Below, one piece after another: positions 46,272 to 55,792 of a DNA stretch of 64,000 bases (positions are counted from its first letter, which is position 1; every line of letters begins with the position of its first letter). The notes under the pieces were generated by a model that was not told the origin of the DNA, made no database searches, and saw only the letters and a program-made list of their open reading frames with translations. Origin of the DNA: Shewanella sp. VB17. Lineage in GTDB: Bacteria; Pseudomonadota; Gammaproteobacteria; Enterobacterales; Shewanellaceae. The position numbers and the translations under genes are program-made. The DNA lies in contig NZ_JABRVS010000001.1 of NCBI RefSeq assembly GCF_013248905.1, forward strand, positions 2,356,001 through 2,420,000, written 5' to 3'.

Positions 46272-47393
46272 TTAAATATCGAGACTTAGCTGGATGATAA
46301 ACCGGTAATCGTTTTGCTCTGGAAAAATGTTATTGTTATCGGCTTGTGGTTTATTGATATGGTCCCAGATGTATCTTAAATCGAGATCTAACATATCGGT
46401 TAATTCTATGGAAAACTTTGCTTCTGCATTGTGGGTATATCCACCGGATAATTCGTTAAGGTAGTTGATTTCATATTTAGCATAAAAATCGATGTCACTG
46501 GTTATTTCAGTGTCATATTCATTTAACACTTTAAGGGATGGACTGCCTTCATTGTCCGACTCACCTGGCGCGACATTCTCAAATTGAGTGTAAGTATATC
46601 CTGGGCCAGCGCTTATACTCCATGTTGTATCGTTGTTATCGATGATGTCGTAACCTAATCCTAAACCTAAATTGACTTGGTAGGCTATGTTTTTGATAGG
46701 GTCAATAGTGATTGTGGCATCAATAGGTGTAAAGAACATGCGTTTAGATATATACCAATTAAATTTGGTATTTAATTTCTGGTTATCCGCCGTTGTTTCA
46801 TCTTCGCTTTTAGTATAAGCACTGTCATATTTTAAGGAGTAACGAGACTGAGTTGTGCGGCGGATGGCTTCAGCACTCGCAGTGTAATCTATTTGGTCAG
46901 TATTGCCTGAATAAAAGTTAGCGCCTAATGAGACTTCGCTTGACCAGTAGTTTGCTTCGGTTTGCCCACCTTCAATGATGGTCATGATTTGCGTGCGGTC
47001 GAACTCTTCCCCGCCAATATAGGTTCGCCCGTCTTTTATGTATAAAGTGCCCGTCTTGGTGGTGAGATCAGTAAAGCCAACACTGACAATACTACGACTC
47101 TTGAGTACTTTAATATCTTCCCAATCAATGTCTGTTGTCCCTAGATCTTTACTCTTAAATTCTAGTTCATCATCATTAAGGCTTTTAATGGTGCCTTTTA
47201 ATACTTCAGATGATGTGAGCTGTACCCAGTCATACTGGCTGTCTGCTTCTGGGTAAATTTGGGAAATGGCAAATGGAGGTGGTTCGATCCCTGTCTGAGT
47301 CTCCGCCAAGACTTGAGGAATAAACAATAAAGTGAGACATACACTTAAAGTGAGTGTCATGTTATCAAATTGGCTTTTCAAGGATTTCCCCAT
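46272..47393 (-). CDS. DUF481 family outer-membrane beta-barrel protein
   Basis: This 373-residue exported protein has a signal peptide (cut after PQVLA), a short N-terminal region with KGTIKSLNDDELEFKSKDLGTTDIDWEDI, and a C-terminal barrel of alternating strands (YWSSEVSLGANFYSGNTDQIDY, DLDLRYIWDHINKPQADNN). It ends in FIIQLSLDI, a typical outer-membrane insertion signal with alternating hydrophobics. The function of DUF481 (YdiY-like) proteins is not established. A start at 47360 would give a more usual signal peptide. Confidence 0.82.
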   Translation of the reverse strand: MGKSLKSQFDNMTLTLSVCLTLLFIPQVLAETQTGIEPPPFAISQIYPEADSQYDWVQLTSSEVLKGTIKSLNDDELEFKSKDLGTTDIDWEDIKVLKSRSIVSVGFTDLTTKTGTLYIKDGRTYIGGEEFDRTQIMTIIEGGQTEANYWSSEVSLGANFYSGNTDQIDYTASAEAIRRTTQSRYSLKYDSAYTKSEDETTADNQKLNTKFNWYISKRMFFTPIDATITIDPIKNIAYQVNLGLGLGYDIIDNNDTTWSISAGPGYTYTQFENVAPGESDNEGSPSLKVLNEYDTEITSDIDFYAKYEINYLNELSGGYTHNAEAKFSIELTDMLDLDLRYIWDHINKPQADNNNIFPEQNDYRFIIQLSLDI

Positions 47394-47517
47394 GATGACT
47401 AAAATTGGTCAGTGGTATTTTATTGACGTGGAGAATATACAAACTGCTGCCGATAAACAAATTTTTAGTGCTAACATGGGGAACAGTGTTAGGGTTTGTG
47501 TGTGCATTTTTCACGAT

Positions 47518-48114
47518 TTAGAGCATATCGTTAATCCAAGGTAGAATAAAGTTGACAATATCTTGTTGGGCGAGCTTGTTTGGGTGTATACCATCTCTTT
47601 GCATTAATTCTGGCTTAGTGGCTATTGTTGTCATAAAAAACGGCATTAACGTGATCTGATGCTCTGTGGCGAGATCTTGGTATACTTTGTTAAACATTTG
47701 GGCGTACCTGGGACCGTAATTTGGAGGCAATAGAATGTCAGACAGAAGAATTTTACTGCCTTGGGCTTTCACTAAGGTAATTATTTTTGTAAGATTTTCT
47801 TTGAGTTGCTGAGGTGGAAAACCTCTTAATCCATCGTTGCCTCCCAGTTCAATGATGACAAGTTCAGGTTGTATGGAGTCAAGCAGGGCTGGGAGTCTAC
47901 GCAATCCTCCAGCCGTTGTTTCACCACTTACAGAGCCGTTTGTTATCGAATGTTGAGGTATGTGTTTACGCATTAAATAAACCCAACCTTGCTCTTCATC
48001 GATACCATAACTTGCACTTAGGCTATCACCTAGGATTAATATAGGGGCAGCAATCACGTGAGAACAAGCTAATATGGCCACTAAGCACATTAGGCTAAGT
48101 GAACGTTTACGCAT
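47518..48114 (-). CDS. tesA: Multifunctional acyl-CoA thioesterase I / protease I / lysophospholipase (SGNH hydrolase)
   Basis: This protein of about 198 residues has a signal peptide (cut after HVIAA) and the SGNH blocks LILGDSLSASYG (nucleophile Ser), GSVSGETTAGG, ELGGNDGLRG (Asn) and DGIHPNKLAQ (Asp/His). It is periplasmic and hydrolyses acyl esters and thioesters. A longer frame reaches 48252, but the ATG at 48114 gives the proper signal peptide. It is divergent from ybbA with only 16 bases between start codons, the same arrangement as in E. coli. Confidence 0.92.
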   Translation of the reverse strand: MRKRSLSLMCLVAILACSHVIAAPILILGDSLSASYGIDEEQGWVYLMRKHIPQHSITNGSVSGETTAGGLRRLPALLDSIQPELVIIELGGNDGLRGFPPQQLKENLTKIITLVKAQGSKILLSDILLPPNYGPRYAQMFNKVYQDLATEHQITLMPFFMTTIATKPELMQRDGIHPNKLAQQDIVNFILPWINDML

Positions 48115-48130
48115 TAAGGTAGAAGGTTTT

Positions 48131-48874
48131 ATGTCAAAAAATAGTGTGATCACAGTTAAGGCTCTCGTTAAGTCAGTGGCTACCCAAGAAGGGGAGCTTA
48201 CTATCCTCAACGGCATTAATCTCGATGTCAAGTGTGGTGAGAGTGTCGCCATTTTGGGGCCATCAGGCTCAGGTAAGTCAACCTTACTGGGTTTATTAGC
48301 AGCATTAGACTCGCCGAGTTGTGGTGAGATAACGCTGGATGGTGAAGCGCTGCAATGGATGGATGAAGAGGGTAAGGCGGCACTGAGGAAGAAAAAAGTC
48401 AGCTTTATTTTTCAATCATTTATGTTAGTTGATACGCTCAATGCGTTAGAGAATGTGATGTTACCAGCTGAGCTTGCAGGGATAGATAAGGCCAAAGAAA
48501 AAGCTGAGGCCATGCTCATGAGAGTTGGATTAAGCCATAGACTGACACATTTCCCCAATCAGCTTTCAGGTGGAGAGCAGCAAAGGGTTGCGATCGCCAG
48601 AGCCTTTATTTGTGAGCCTAAAGTGTTATTTGCTGATGAACCTACTGGGAATTTAGATGCCGCTAATAGCCAGAAAGTCGCTGATATGTTGTTTGAACTC
48701 AATCAGGAAAGCGATACAACCTTGGTGCTGGTTACTCATGATTTAGTCTTGGCTAACCGATGTGAACGTCAGTTGTTGATGGACTGTGGTGAGCTGACTG
48801 AACGAAATAGTCTATTAGAACAAGATGCGAGCACAGAGATATCGATAGATCTTCAGTGTGTGGAGGCCAATTAA
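48131..48874 (+). CDS. ybbA: ABC transporter ATP-binding protein YbbA
   Basis: This 247-residue ATPase has a Walker A (GPSGSGKSTLLGLLAALD), Q-loop (FIFQSFMLVDTLNALENVMLP), signature LSGGEQQRVAIARAF, Walker B VLFADEPTGNLDAANS and H-loop THD. It is the LolD-like partner of YbbP. The ATG at 48131 is chosen over 48074 because the family N-terminus and the divergent tesA start leave no room for more. Its stop overlaps the ybbP start as TAATG. The substrate of YbbAP is not known; a role with TesA in lipid-linked export has been suggested from synteny. Confidence 0.9.
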   Translation: MSKNSVITVKALVKSVATQEGELTILNGINLDVKCGESVAILGPSGSGKSTLLGLLAALDSPSCGEITLDGEALQWMDEEGKAALRKKKVSFIFQSFMLVDTLNALENVMLPAELAGIDKAKEKAEAMLMRVGLSHRLTHFPNQLSGGEQQRVAIARAFICEPKVLFADEPTGNLDAANSQKVADMLFELNQESDTTLVLVTHDLVLANRCERQLLMDCGELTERNSLLEQDASTEISIDLQCVEAN

Positions 48875-51339
48875 TGGAGATACCGTTAGCGTGGCGGCTA
48901 TTTAAGCGAGAGCTGCAACAAGGGCAATTAGGGCTTATTGTACTGGCCATCACTTTGGCTGTGTTATCCGTGACGGGGTTAGCGCGTGTGAGCGAACGCT
49001 TACAGGTTGCCATTAGTGGTCAAGCATCGACGTTTATTGCCGCCGACAGGATCATCAATTCCCCAGTTAAGATTGATGAGGCCATTTTACGTCGGGCTGA
49101 TGAGCTTGGGTTAAGTCGGGTCTCGAGCATGCAATTTAATTCTATGGTGTTTGCTGGTGACAAATTTCAGCTGGTGACGGTGAGAGCCGTAGAAGAAGGT
49201 TACCCTTTAAAAGGCAAGATAGAACTGAACCAACAAGAAGGAGCACAGTATTCTGCACTGCCTAAAGTGGGTGATTTATGGTTTGAAAGCCGGCTAGGTG
49301 GATTATTAGCTTACCCTAAAACGCTTGAATTGGGTGATCGGCAATTTAGTCTCAGTGCTGAGATCGCCAGGCTGCCAGATGCTGGGTTTAATCCTTTTGC
49401 CTCTTCACCGCTCGTGCTAATGCGTTTAGAAGATGTGGCCAGTACTGGGGTGATACAGCCAGGTAGCCGAGTGACCTATTTGGCTCAATTTAGTGGCAAC
49501 GAAGCTCAATTAGCCCAATTTGAAATGTATGCTAAGCCATTATTGAACAACAGCCAGCGTTGGATTGACGTGAGATCGGGTGATTCACCCATTGCCAGTG
49601 CTGTTAAGCGGGCAGAACGTTTTCTATTATTGGCGAGCTTGTTGGGGATAGCATTAGCGTGTGCTGCGATTGGTATTGCAGCGCAACGTTACTGCCAGCG
49701 GCATTATGATGTGGTTGCTATGTTGAAAACGTTTGGCGCATCAGCTAAACAAATCCGAACATTGTTCGGTATTCATCTCTTATTAGTGACCTTATTTGGC
49801 GTCATATTGGGCCTGATAGGAGGATTTATACTGGATGCGGTTATCACCTCTTTTTTACCAGTTGAGATAGCCGCTTATTCACCTCCGCTGATGAGGCCAA
49901 TATTGTTAGGGCTTGCTACTGGCTTTATTAGTGCCTTTATGTTCTCGGCTTATCCCTTAATGAGGTTGCTTTCTATTCCGCCTTTGCGTGTGCTGCAACG
50001 TCAATTGGAAGGGCTAGAGCTTGGTATGTGGCTTCATTTATTACTTAGCATCATAGCCATGGCGATGTTAGGTTATCTTTATTCACAAAGTTTACCATTA
50101 ACCTTAACTGTGGTTGCTGGTGTTGTGTTGCTCGGGCTCTTGTTAAGTGGATTGGGTTTTTTAATGATCCGCGCAGGTCACAGCATTGGCATGAAAACCA
50201 CGAACCCGTTACAGCTTGCTTTGGCTGGTTTGAGGCGAAGGGCTAAACAAAATGCTACCCAGTTAGTGGGCTTTAGCAGTGCGTTAGTCTTACTGTTGAC
50301 CATTTTCGCTTTACGACAAGATTTGTTGAGTGAATGGCAAAAACAATTGCCTGAGAATGCCCCTAACTACTTCCTTGTGAATATCGCGCCGGAGGAGTCG
50401 GTGCCATTGAGTGATTTTCTGGCCAAAAATACGGTGAAAACCACCGATATTTACCCTGTGATCCGTGGGCGCTTGAGTCAAATTAATGGTGAAACGTTAA
50501 TATCTGCTGAGCAGGCCGATGATGGTGTGGTAGGCAGACGTGGCATGTCACGTGAATTGAACCTAACTTGGCGTGATAAATTACCGGAGAATAATGAGCT
50601 TATTCAAGGCGAGTTTAATGACGAAGATAACGATGTGTCAGTGGAGTCTGGGATTGCCGAGCGGCTAGACATTCAGTTGGGAGACAGCTTAACCTTTGTT
50701 ATCGATAATCAAGATGTCACCGTGAATGTGAGCAGTATACGTGAGGTGCATTGGGAGACGCTTCAACCTAACTTTTTTATGATCTTTACTCGACATTCGC
50801 TGTCTTCATTTGCCTACACTTCAATGGCCAGTTTCTATCTTGAGGAAGAAAAGTCTGAGGTGATTTTACAGATCATTAAACAATTCCCGACGGTATCTAT
50901 CATTGATGTGGGTAACATGGTGAAGCAATTACGTCAGATTATCGATCAAGTGTCCTTATCATTGACCTTAGTGCTTGTGCTCGTGGTGCTTGCTAGCAGT
51001 TTAGTGATGATAGCGCAAACTGAAGCAGGAATGGCAACGAGGCAAAGAGAATTGGCTGTATTGAGAACATTTGGTGCTTCAGGGTGGCTACTTAGAATGG
51101 CGACGGGTCTTGAATTTGCATTATTGGGTGGTATAGCAGGACTTTTAGCTGTGATTGTGGCCGAATTCACTCTTTATTTGTTAAAAACGCAGGTTTTTGA
51201 GCTTAATGTGTATATGCACTGGCCATGGTGGGGGATCGCGCCCGTGTGTGGCGCGCTAATTGTGGCACTATTAGGCGTATGGCGTTGTCGACAATTATTA
51301 CAAAAGTCCTGCAGTGAGTTGCTTAAATCGCCTGCTTAA
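48874..51339 (+). CDS. ybbP: ABC transporter permease YbbP
   Basis: This 821-residue inner-membrane protein has two FtsX-type permease units: TM1 near residues 15-35, a helix group at about 250-470, a large extracytoplasmic domain, and three helices at about 690-815 with TEAGMATRQRELAVLRTFGAS. E. coli YbbP has 804 residues. The start overlaps the ybbA stop by one base (TAATG), implying coupling. It forms a two-gene operon with ybbA. Confidence 0.9.
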   Translation: MEIPLAWRLFKRELQQGQLGLIVLAITLAVLSVTGLARVSERLQVAISGQASTFIAADRIINSPVKIDEAILRRADELGLSRVSSMQFNSMVFAGDKFQLVTVRAVEEGYPLKGKIELNQQEGAQYSALPKVGDLWFESRLGGLLAYPKTLELGDRQFSLSAEIARLPDAGFNPFASSPLVLMRLEDVASTGVIQPGSRVTYLAQFSGNEAQLAQFEMYAKPLLNNSQRWIDVRSGDSPIASAVKRAERFLLLASLLGIALACAAIGIAAQRYCQRHYDVVAMLKTFGASAKQIRTLFGIHLLLVTLFGVILGLIGGFILDAVITSFLPVEIAAYSPPLMRPILLGLATGFISAFMFSAYPLMRLLSIPPLRVLQRQLEGLELGMWLHLLLSIIAMAMLGYLYSQSLPLTLTVVAGVVLLGLLLSGLGFLMIRAGHSIGMKTTNPLQLALAGLRRRAKQNATQLVGFSSALVLLLTIFALRQDLLSEWQKQLPENAPNYFLVNIAPEESVPLSDFLAKNTVKTTDIYPVIRGRLSQINGETLISAEQADDGVVGRRGMSRELNLTWRDKLPENNELIQGEFNDEDNDVSVESGIAERLDIQLGDSLTFVIDNQDVTVNVSSIREVHWETLQPNFFMIFTRHSLSSFAYTSMASFYLEEEKSEVILQIIKQFPTVSIIDVGNMVKQLRQIIDQVSLSLTLVLVLVVLASSLVMIAQTEAGMATRQRELAVLRTFGASGWLLRMATGLEFALLGGIAGLLAVIVAEFTLYLLKTQVFELNVYMHWPWWGIAPVCGALIVALLGVWRCRQLLQKSCSELLKSPA

Positions 51340-51419
51340 GAAAACCCGATCCTGTTAATCATTTACGGGTCTGTTTCCTGAAAAGATAGCAGTGAATGAA
51401 TAAATCCTAAGTTTGAGTG

Positions 51420-52334
51420 TTATTTACGCTCAAGAATATCAGCGAGTGCATAACTGAGCTGGGGATATTTGAATGTGTAGCCAGCATCGATAAGCCGTGT
51501 TGGCATGACATATTGACCTTGGGTTAACAATTGTGCCATCTCACCGAGTAAGATATTAAGGATAATAGCAGGCATAGGAAGCAGTGATGGACGGGACAGA
51601 ACACTGGCGAGTGTGTTTGAAAACTCTTGATTACTGACCGGATGAGGTGCAGTTGCATTAAAGATCCCGCTGCAGGTGTCGTTGTTAATGAGAAAATCAA
51701 TTAATGCGATGACATCTTCTTGATGTATCCAACTCATTCCTTGTTTACCAGAAGCAATGGTTCCCCCTAAGCCTAATTTAAATGCGGGTAACATTTTGGG
51801 CAACGCACCACCTGATAATCCAAGCACTAGACCGATACGGATCACGCAAACACGGGTGTGCTCTGATGAAGCGTTAAGAGCAAGTTCTTCCCATTGTTTG
51901 CATACAAGGTGTGGAAAATCTTCCGTACCGTTTGGTTCTTGCAGTGTTAAGGTTTCGTCAACACGCTGCTCGGCAATATTTCCGTAAATACCTATTGCAG
52001 AAGCATTAATAAAGATAGATGGAGGTGTTTGGCTTAATTTGATGAGTTCAGATAACCTGTCTGTGAGTTGCCAACGAGTCTGACAAATCGTGTTTTTTTG
52101 ATGAGCAGACCAACGTTTGTTGGCGATAGGCTCACCGGCTAAATTGATCACAGCATCAAAGTCATTAAGATGAGATAAGTCGTGTAGACTGTTTTTATAG
52201 TGATGTTGAGTTCCAAGTTTCTCTCTGGCTTGGGCGGGAGAACGCGACAGGATACACAGTTGATGATGACTTTCTAAAGCTTTGACTACTTGATGCCCAA
52301 TAAATCCGTTGCCCCCGGTTATCAATATTTTCAT
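51420..52334 (-). CDS. yfcH: TIGR01777-family NAD(P)-binding epimerase YfcH
   Basis: This 304-residue extended SDR-like protein has the Rossmann motif KILITGGNGFIGHQVV, then AVINLAGEPIANKRW and INASAIGIYG with the catalytic Tyr region. The C-terminal DUF1731 block reads LPMPAIILNILLGEMAQLLTQGQYVMPTRL. The substrate is unknown. It is downstream of folX on the same strand, as in E. coli. Confidence 0.9.
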   Translation of the reverse strand: MKILITGGNGFIGHQVVKALESHHQLCILSRSPAQAREKLGTQHHYKNSLHDLSHLNDFDAVINLAGEPIANKRWSAHQKNTICQTRWQLTDRLSELIKLSQTPPSIFINASAIGIYGNIAEQRVDETLTLQEPNGTEDFPHLVCKQWEELALNASSEHTRVCVIRIGLVLGLSGGALPKMLPAFKLGLGGTIASGKQGMSWIHQEDVIALIDFLINNDTCSGIFNATAPHPVSNQEFSNTLASVLSRPSLLPMPAIILNILLGEMAQLLTQGQYVMPTRLIDAGYTFKYPQLSYALADILERK

Positions 52335-52544
52335 CGTATTTCATCATGTGTAAAGTTAATATACTTTCAGGATAGCAAAGTTGCTTCAATCATGCTTAGT
52401 GACAATAGCAAGTATTTGAACGATAAGATGTTCTCCTAAAGAAAATTAACTATGTTCAATGAATGTGGTGATGAATAAAGCTTATTTTTTATGTATGGCT
52501 GCAGAGAATGAAGTACAGCCATATATTTGATTTATAGTCTAAAA

Positions 52545-52919
52545 TTAATCAATGTTATTCACATAGCGTAGTTCCATCGACACAGAATCAGCAAAGCGTA
52601 GAGCATGTGGTTTGTCTATTTCTACTTTAGCGAAGTCGACCCAAGCATGTTCACTGGTGATATCCAGTACTTGGCCAGTAAGGTGCTCCAATAAAGAAAA
52701 TCGATTATCTTCAACTAATGAGATGATTTTTTTGGTTATCGTGCGATAATTCAGGGCGTCAACCATATTGTCACTATTACGTGCTTTTTCTGCACAATAG
52801 TGAATTTCAGCATTGATTAACACATCTTGTTTGTTTTGGGTCTCATCGTCCTTAATGCCTATGAATGTGCGAAGACGTAGATTTTTGATACGAATGACAG
52901 CAGTGTCTGATTTCATCAT
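52545..52919 (-). CDS. folX: Dihydroneopterin triphosphate 2'-epimerase
   Basis: This 124-residue tetrahydrobiopterin-fold enzyme interconverts 7,8-dihydroneopterin triphosphate and its monapterin epimer. It has RLRTFIGIKDDETQNKQDVLI, ALNYRTITKKI, NRFSLLEHLT and the C-terminal VEIDKPHALRFADSVSMEL, closer to FolX than FolB. The ATG at 52919 gives the family length (about 120); a longer frame reaches 52961. About 210 bases separate it from yfcH. Confidence 0.9.
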   Translation of the reverse strand: MMKSDTAVIRIKNLRLRTFIGIKDDETQNKQDVLINAEIHYCAEKARNSDNMVDALNYRTITKKIISLVEDNRFSLLEHLTGQVLDITSEHAWVDFAKVEIDKPHALRFADSVSMELRYVNNID

Positions 52920-52994
52920 GTTGAGTTGCTCTATTTTTGAAGTTACTAGTAAGCCTATCAATGTATTACTTAATCGTGAAGGAATTTATTTAAA

Positions 52995-54074
52995 ATGCCG
53001 AGAATTGATGCTCAATCCGCGACCTATAAAGGGTTTGCCATTTTAGCTTTTATTGTGGTGATTCTTGCAGGTATTAAAACGGCAAGTCCCATTGTGGTCC
53101 CTTTTGTGCTCTCTGCTTTTATTGCGGTGATTTGTAACCCAATTATTGATTGGAGTACCAAATTACGTGTTCCTAGGGCGTTATCAGTGTTGTTTCTGAT
53201 GGTATTTATTGTACTCATGGGGCTGTGGTTAGCACAAGTTGTGGGCAGTTCTATCAACGAATTTTCTAGCCAACTTCCTCATTATAGGGATCAACTCGTT
53301 GAGCAATTTGGCTGGATAATTGATAAATTACGCACGCTTAATATCATCATAAGTAAAGAGCAAATGCTGGCGTATTTTGATCCTGGCGTAGCGCTGTCTA
53401 TGACTACCAATATGTTATCTGGCGTTGGTAGTGTTATGGCTAATTTGTTTTTAATCATATTGACGGTTGTCTTTATGTTATTTGAATCTGAAACCTTGCC
53501 TAAAAAGCTGCACTTCGCTTTAGACGATCCTGACATGAGAATGCAACAGATAGATCGATTTTTGCAATCAGTTAATCAGTATATGCTGATTAAAACTTTA
53601 ATCAGTGTTGCAACTGGAGTGATTGTTGGAATAGGGCTAGCAGTCATTGGCGTTGATTATGCGTTATTATGGGCCGTGGTGGCTTTTTTGCTTAATTATA
53701 TTCCCAATATAGGATCCATTATTGCCGCTATTCCGTCGGTACTTTTAGCGTTTATTCAGCTTGGCCCTGCGGCAGCTGGAGCGACAGCTTTATTGTATTT
53801 TGGCACTAATATGGTGATGGGGAACGTAATAGAGCCTAAATACATGGGCAGGGGATTGGGGCTTTCTACTTTGGTGGTATTTTTGTCTTTGATTTTTTGG
53901 GGATGGTTACTGGGTTCTGTCGGCATGCTTTTATCTGTGCCGTTAACTATGGTGGTTAAAATCGCCTTGGAGTCGAGCGAAGGTGGCCGTTGGTTCGCCA
54001 TTTTATTAGCTGATGATGTGAATGAACTTGAGCCAGAAGCGACATCAGAAGTCGCATGTATTGAAGAAGAGTAA
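52995..54074 (+). CDS. AI-2E family transporter (PerM/YdiK type)
   Basis: This 359-residue membrane protein has about eight hydrophobic segments, with PIVVPFVLSAFIAVICNPII near the N-terminus, the conserved FLLNYIPNIGSIIAAIPSVLLAFIQ and GNVIEPKYMGRGLGLSTLVVFLSLIFWGWLLG. The family includes TqsA and Na+/H+ antiporter-like proteins; the cargo is unclear. The acidic C-terminal tail (NELEPEATSEVACIEEE) is cytoplasmic. It is divergent from folX and followed by the methyltransferase gene. Confidence 0.88.
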   Translation: MPRIDAQSATYKGFAILAFIVVILAGIKTASPIVVPFVLSAFIAVICNPIIDWSTKLRVPRALSVLFLMVFIVLMGLWLAQVVGSSINEFSSQLPHYRDQLVEQFGWIIDKLRTLNIIISKEQMLAYFDPGVALSMTTNMLSGVGSVMANLFLIILTVVFMLFESETLPKKLHFALDDPDMRMQQIDRFLQSVNQYMLIKTLISVATGVIVGIGLAVIGVDYALLWAVVAFLLNYIPNIGSIIAAIPSVLLAFIQLGPAAAGATALLYFGTNMVMGNVIEPKYMGRGLGLSTLVVFLSLIFWGWLLGSVGMLLSVPLTMVVKIALESSEGGRWFAILLADDVNELEPEATSEVACIEEE

Positions 54075-54137
54075 ACCTTCAGTACTTAGTTCAATAAAAC
54101 AAATTTTTTAGGCGTATTTAGGTTAGAAGTGAATGTA

Positions 54138-55049
54138 ATGCAGTTATTTTTTGATGAATTGAACAATGTTACTTTAGATGAAGAAGTTAACCGCCTTTTT
54201 CATGGGCGTGGCGGTATTTATCCTGGTATGGAACATGTATGTTTAGATTGGTTTCCACCAGTACTCTTGTTGACCAGTTTTAAATCGTTAGCAGAAGATG
54301 ATCTTGTATTAGCAATGGACAGATTATCTCAGCTATGGGATGAGCAAGATACAGTTAACGGCTCGATGAATCTGGTTTATCAATATCGAAATAGCGGTCA
54401 AACTCATACAGAAGTGCTTGCTGGTGTCGTGCCTGAACAACACCTTGTGCGTGAAAATGGGGCTGAGTTTCATATACATCTTTTAAGAGGCCAAAATCAT
54501 GGTCTTTTTTTAGATATGAAGAATGGTAGGCAATGGGTGAGAGATCATGCAGCAGATAAAAAGGTGCTCAATCTTTTTGCGTATACTTGTGCGTTTTCAG
54601 TGGCAGCCTTGCAAGGAGGGGCTGACAGTGTGGTAAATATTGATATGAGTAAAGGTGCCTTATCGATAGGTAAGCAAAATCATCTGCTTAATCACTTACC
54701 TTCAGGTGCGCGTTTTTTTGGTCATGATATTTTTAAATCTTGGGGCAAGTTAACGAAATTAGGGCCTTATGAAATGATCATTGCAGATCCCCCCAGTAAT
54801 CAAAAAGGTAGCTTTGTTGCAACTAAAGATTATTCTAGATTACTCAAGCGTTTACCTGAGCTCTTAACGCCTGATGGGGAAGTGCTTTTGTGCCTTAATG
54901 CACCAGAGCTTGGGATTGAGTTTTTGATGGGACAAGTGGCGGAGTACAGTCCTAACTTGGTATTTGTGGAACAATTAGCCAATCCTGAGGTGTTTACTGA
55001 TAGAGATCCTAATAAGGCGCTAAAAGTATTACGCTATAGGCGAGTGTAG
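54138..55049 (+). CDS. Class I SAM-dependent methyltransferase (RlmI-like)
   Basis: This 303-residue protein has the PF10672/RlmI-type core: FLDMKNGRQWVRDHAADKKV, motif I LNLFAYTCAFSVAALQGGAD, VNIDMSKGALSIGKQNH, and motif IV IIADPPSNQKGSFVATKDY with the catalytic DPPS loop. It ends with VFTDRDPNKALKVLRYRR. Relatives methylate 23S rRNA cytosines, but this shorter form lacks an N-terminal PUA domain, so the target is uncertain. The ATG at 54138 (AGAAG upstream) is preferred over GTG 54129. It probably follows the AI-2E gene in one transcript. Confidence 0.85.
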   Translation: MQLFFDELNNVTLDEEVNRLFHGRGGIYPGMEHVCLDWFPPVLLLTSFKSLAEDDLVLAMDRLSQLWDEQDTVNGSMNLVYQYRNSGQTHTEVLAGVVPEQHLVRENGAEFHIHLLRGQNHGLFLDMKNGRQWVRDHAADKKVLNLFAYTCAFSVAALQGGADSVVNIDMSKGALSIGKQNHLLNHLPSGARFFGHDIFKSWGKLTKLGPYEMIIADPPSNQKGSFVATKDYSRLLKRLPELLTPDGEVLLCLNAPELGIEFLMGQVAEYSPNLVFVEQLANPEVFTDRDPNKALKVLRYRRV

Positions 55050-55670
55050 AGACAAGTATCTCCTGTCTATTTTGGTTGTCGATTCCGATTTTTGTGTATT
55101 TTTTATAATATTATTTTTCGTTTAATCCTATCTTAGAGTGCTCTGATGTGACCATGACTTAAGTGTTGCTGTCGGAGCCATCGATTTTTAGCCACATTAA
55201 AATCATGTTTAACTTTCAGTCCAATGGAACATATTTAGGCTTTTTTTCATAATAATGGCCTATTTTAGGTAACGAAAGTGAAAGTATTGTGTAACTCATG
55301 GCCAGTGCCTGATATGATGAGTCACTAAGGTCTGTTTATCTTTCATGGTTGTTCTTGCAATCTATTGTCGATTTTTATACATGTTAGAGCTGGTGTAGTC
55401 TAGTGATCCTACACCGACAAGTGATAACGCAGTAGAAAGGGTCAACAAACCTTGCCCTAGTGCTCATTTCGATGGCTTTATTGCTGTGTCGCGTGCTTTT
55501 TACTTAAGCCATTAAGTCTCATCGCTCGACGCCTTACACTAAATTCATTGAGATTGATCAACATTCAAGCTCGAAAGATAAACAGACCCTAGAATAGGAA
55601 TATTTTTTTGGCGCAATATTATTAAAGTCATGATATGACACTATCCTACAAACAATCATTCGGAGTGGTT
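55050..55670. other. Intergenic region carrying a MITE-like element
   Basis: Apart from the 260-base inverted-repeat element (55329-55588), the stretch has no supported gene. The part before the element is AT-rich and ends the methyltransferase transcript; the part after it leads into a small reading frame at 55671. Confidence 0.45.
55329..55588. mobile_element. MITE-like element with 16-bp terminal inverted repeats
   Basis: GGTCTGTTTATCTTTC at 55329-55344 and its exact reverse complement GAAAGATAAACAGACC at 55573-55588 bound a 260-base element. CTA occurs next to both ends (55325-55327 and 55589-55591), a possible target duplication. Inside is a hairpin (GGTGTAG 55392-55398, CTACACC 55409-55415) and, on the minus strand, a 27-codon frame (55478-55561) too short for a transposase. 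It fits a non-autonomous element moved by a transposase encoded elsewhere. Confidence 0.65.
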
Positions 55671-55769
55671 ATGGAAGTTCAAGAATACGAAGGTGCGTAT
55701 TACCAAGTTAAAGACGAGGTGATTGAGTCTTTACCGTTAAAAATGGATGATGATACCTTATTAGAATAG
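55671..55769 (+). CDS. Possible 32-residue small protein
   Basis: ATG at 55671 follows CGGAG with six bases between, a good ribosome-binding site. The peptide is acidic (EVQEYEGAYYQVKDEVIESL then KMDDDTLLE) and stops at TAG. It is either a real small protein or the start of a longer gene truncated by rearrangement; it sits 80 bases after the MITE-like element. No family recognised. Confidence 0.4.
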   Translation: MEVQEYEGAYYQVKDEVIESLPLKMDDDTLLE

Positions 55770-55792
55770 ATGATATTAATTCAATTGATGAG

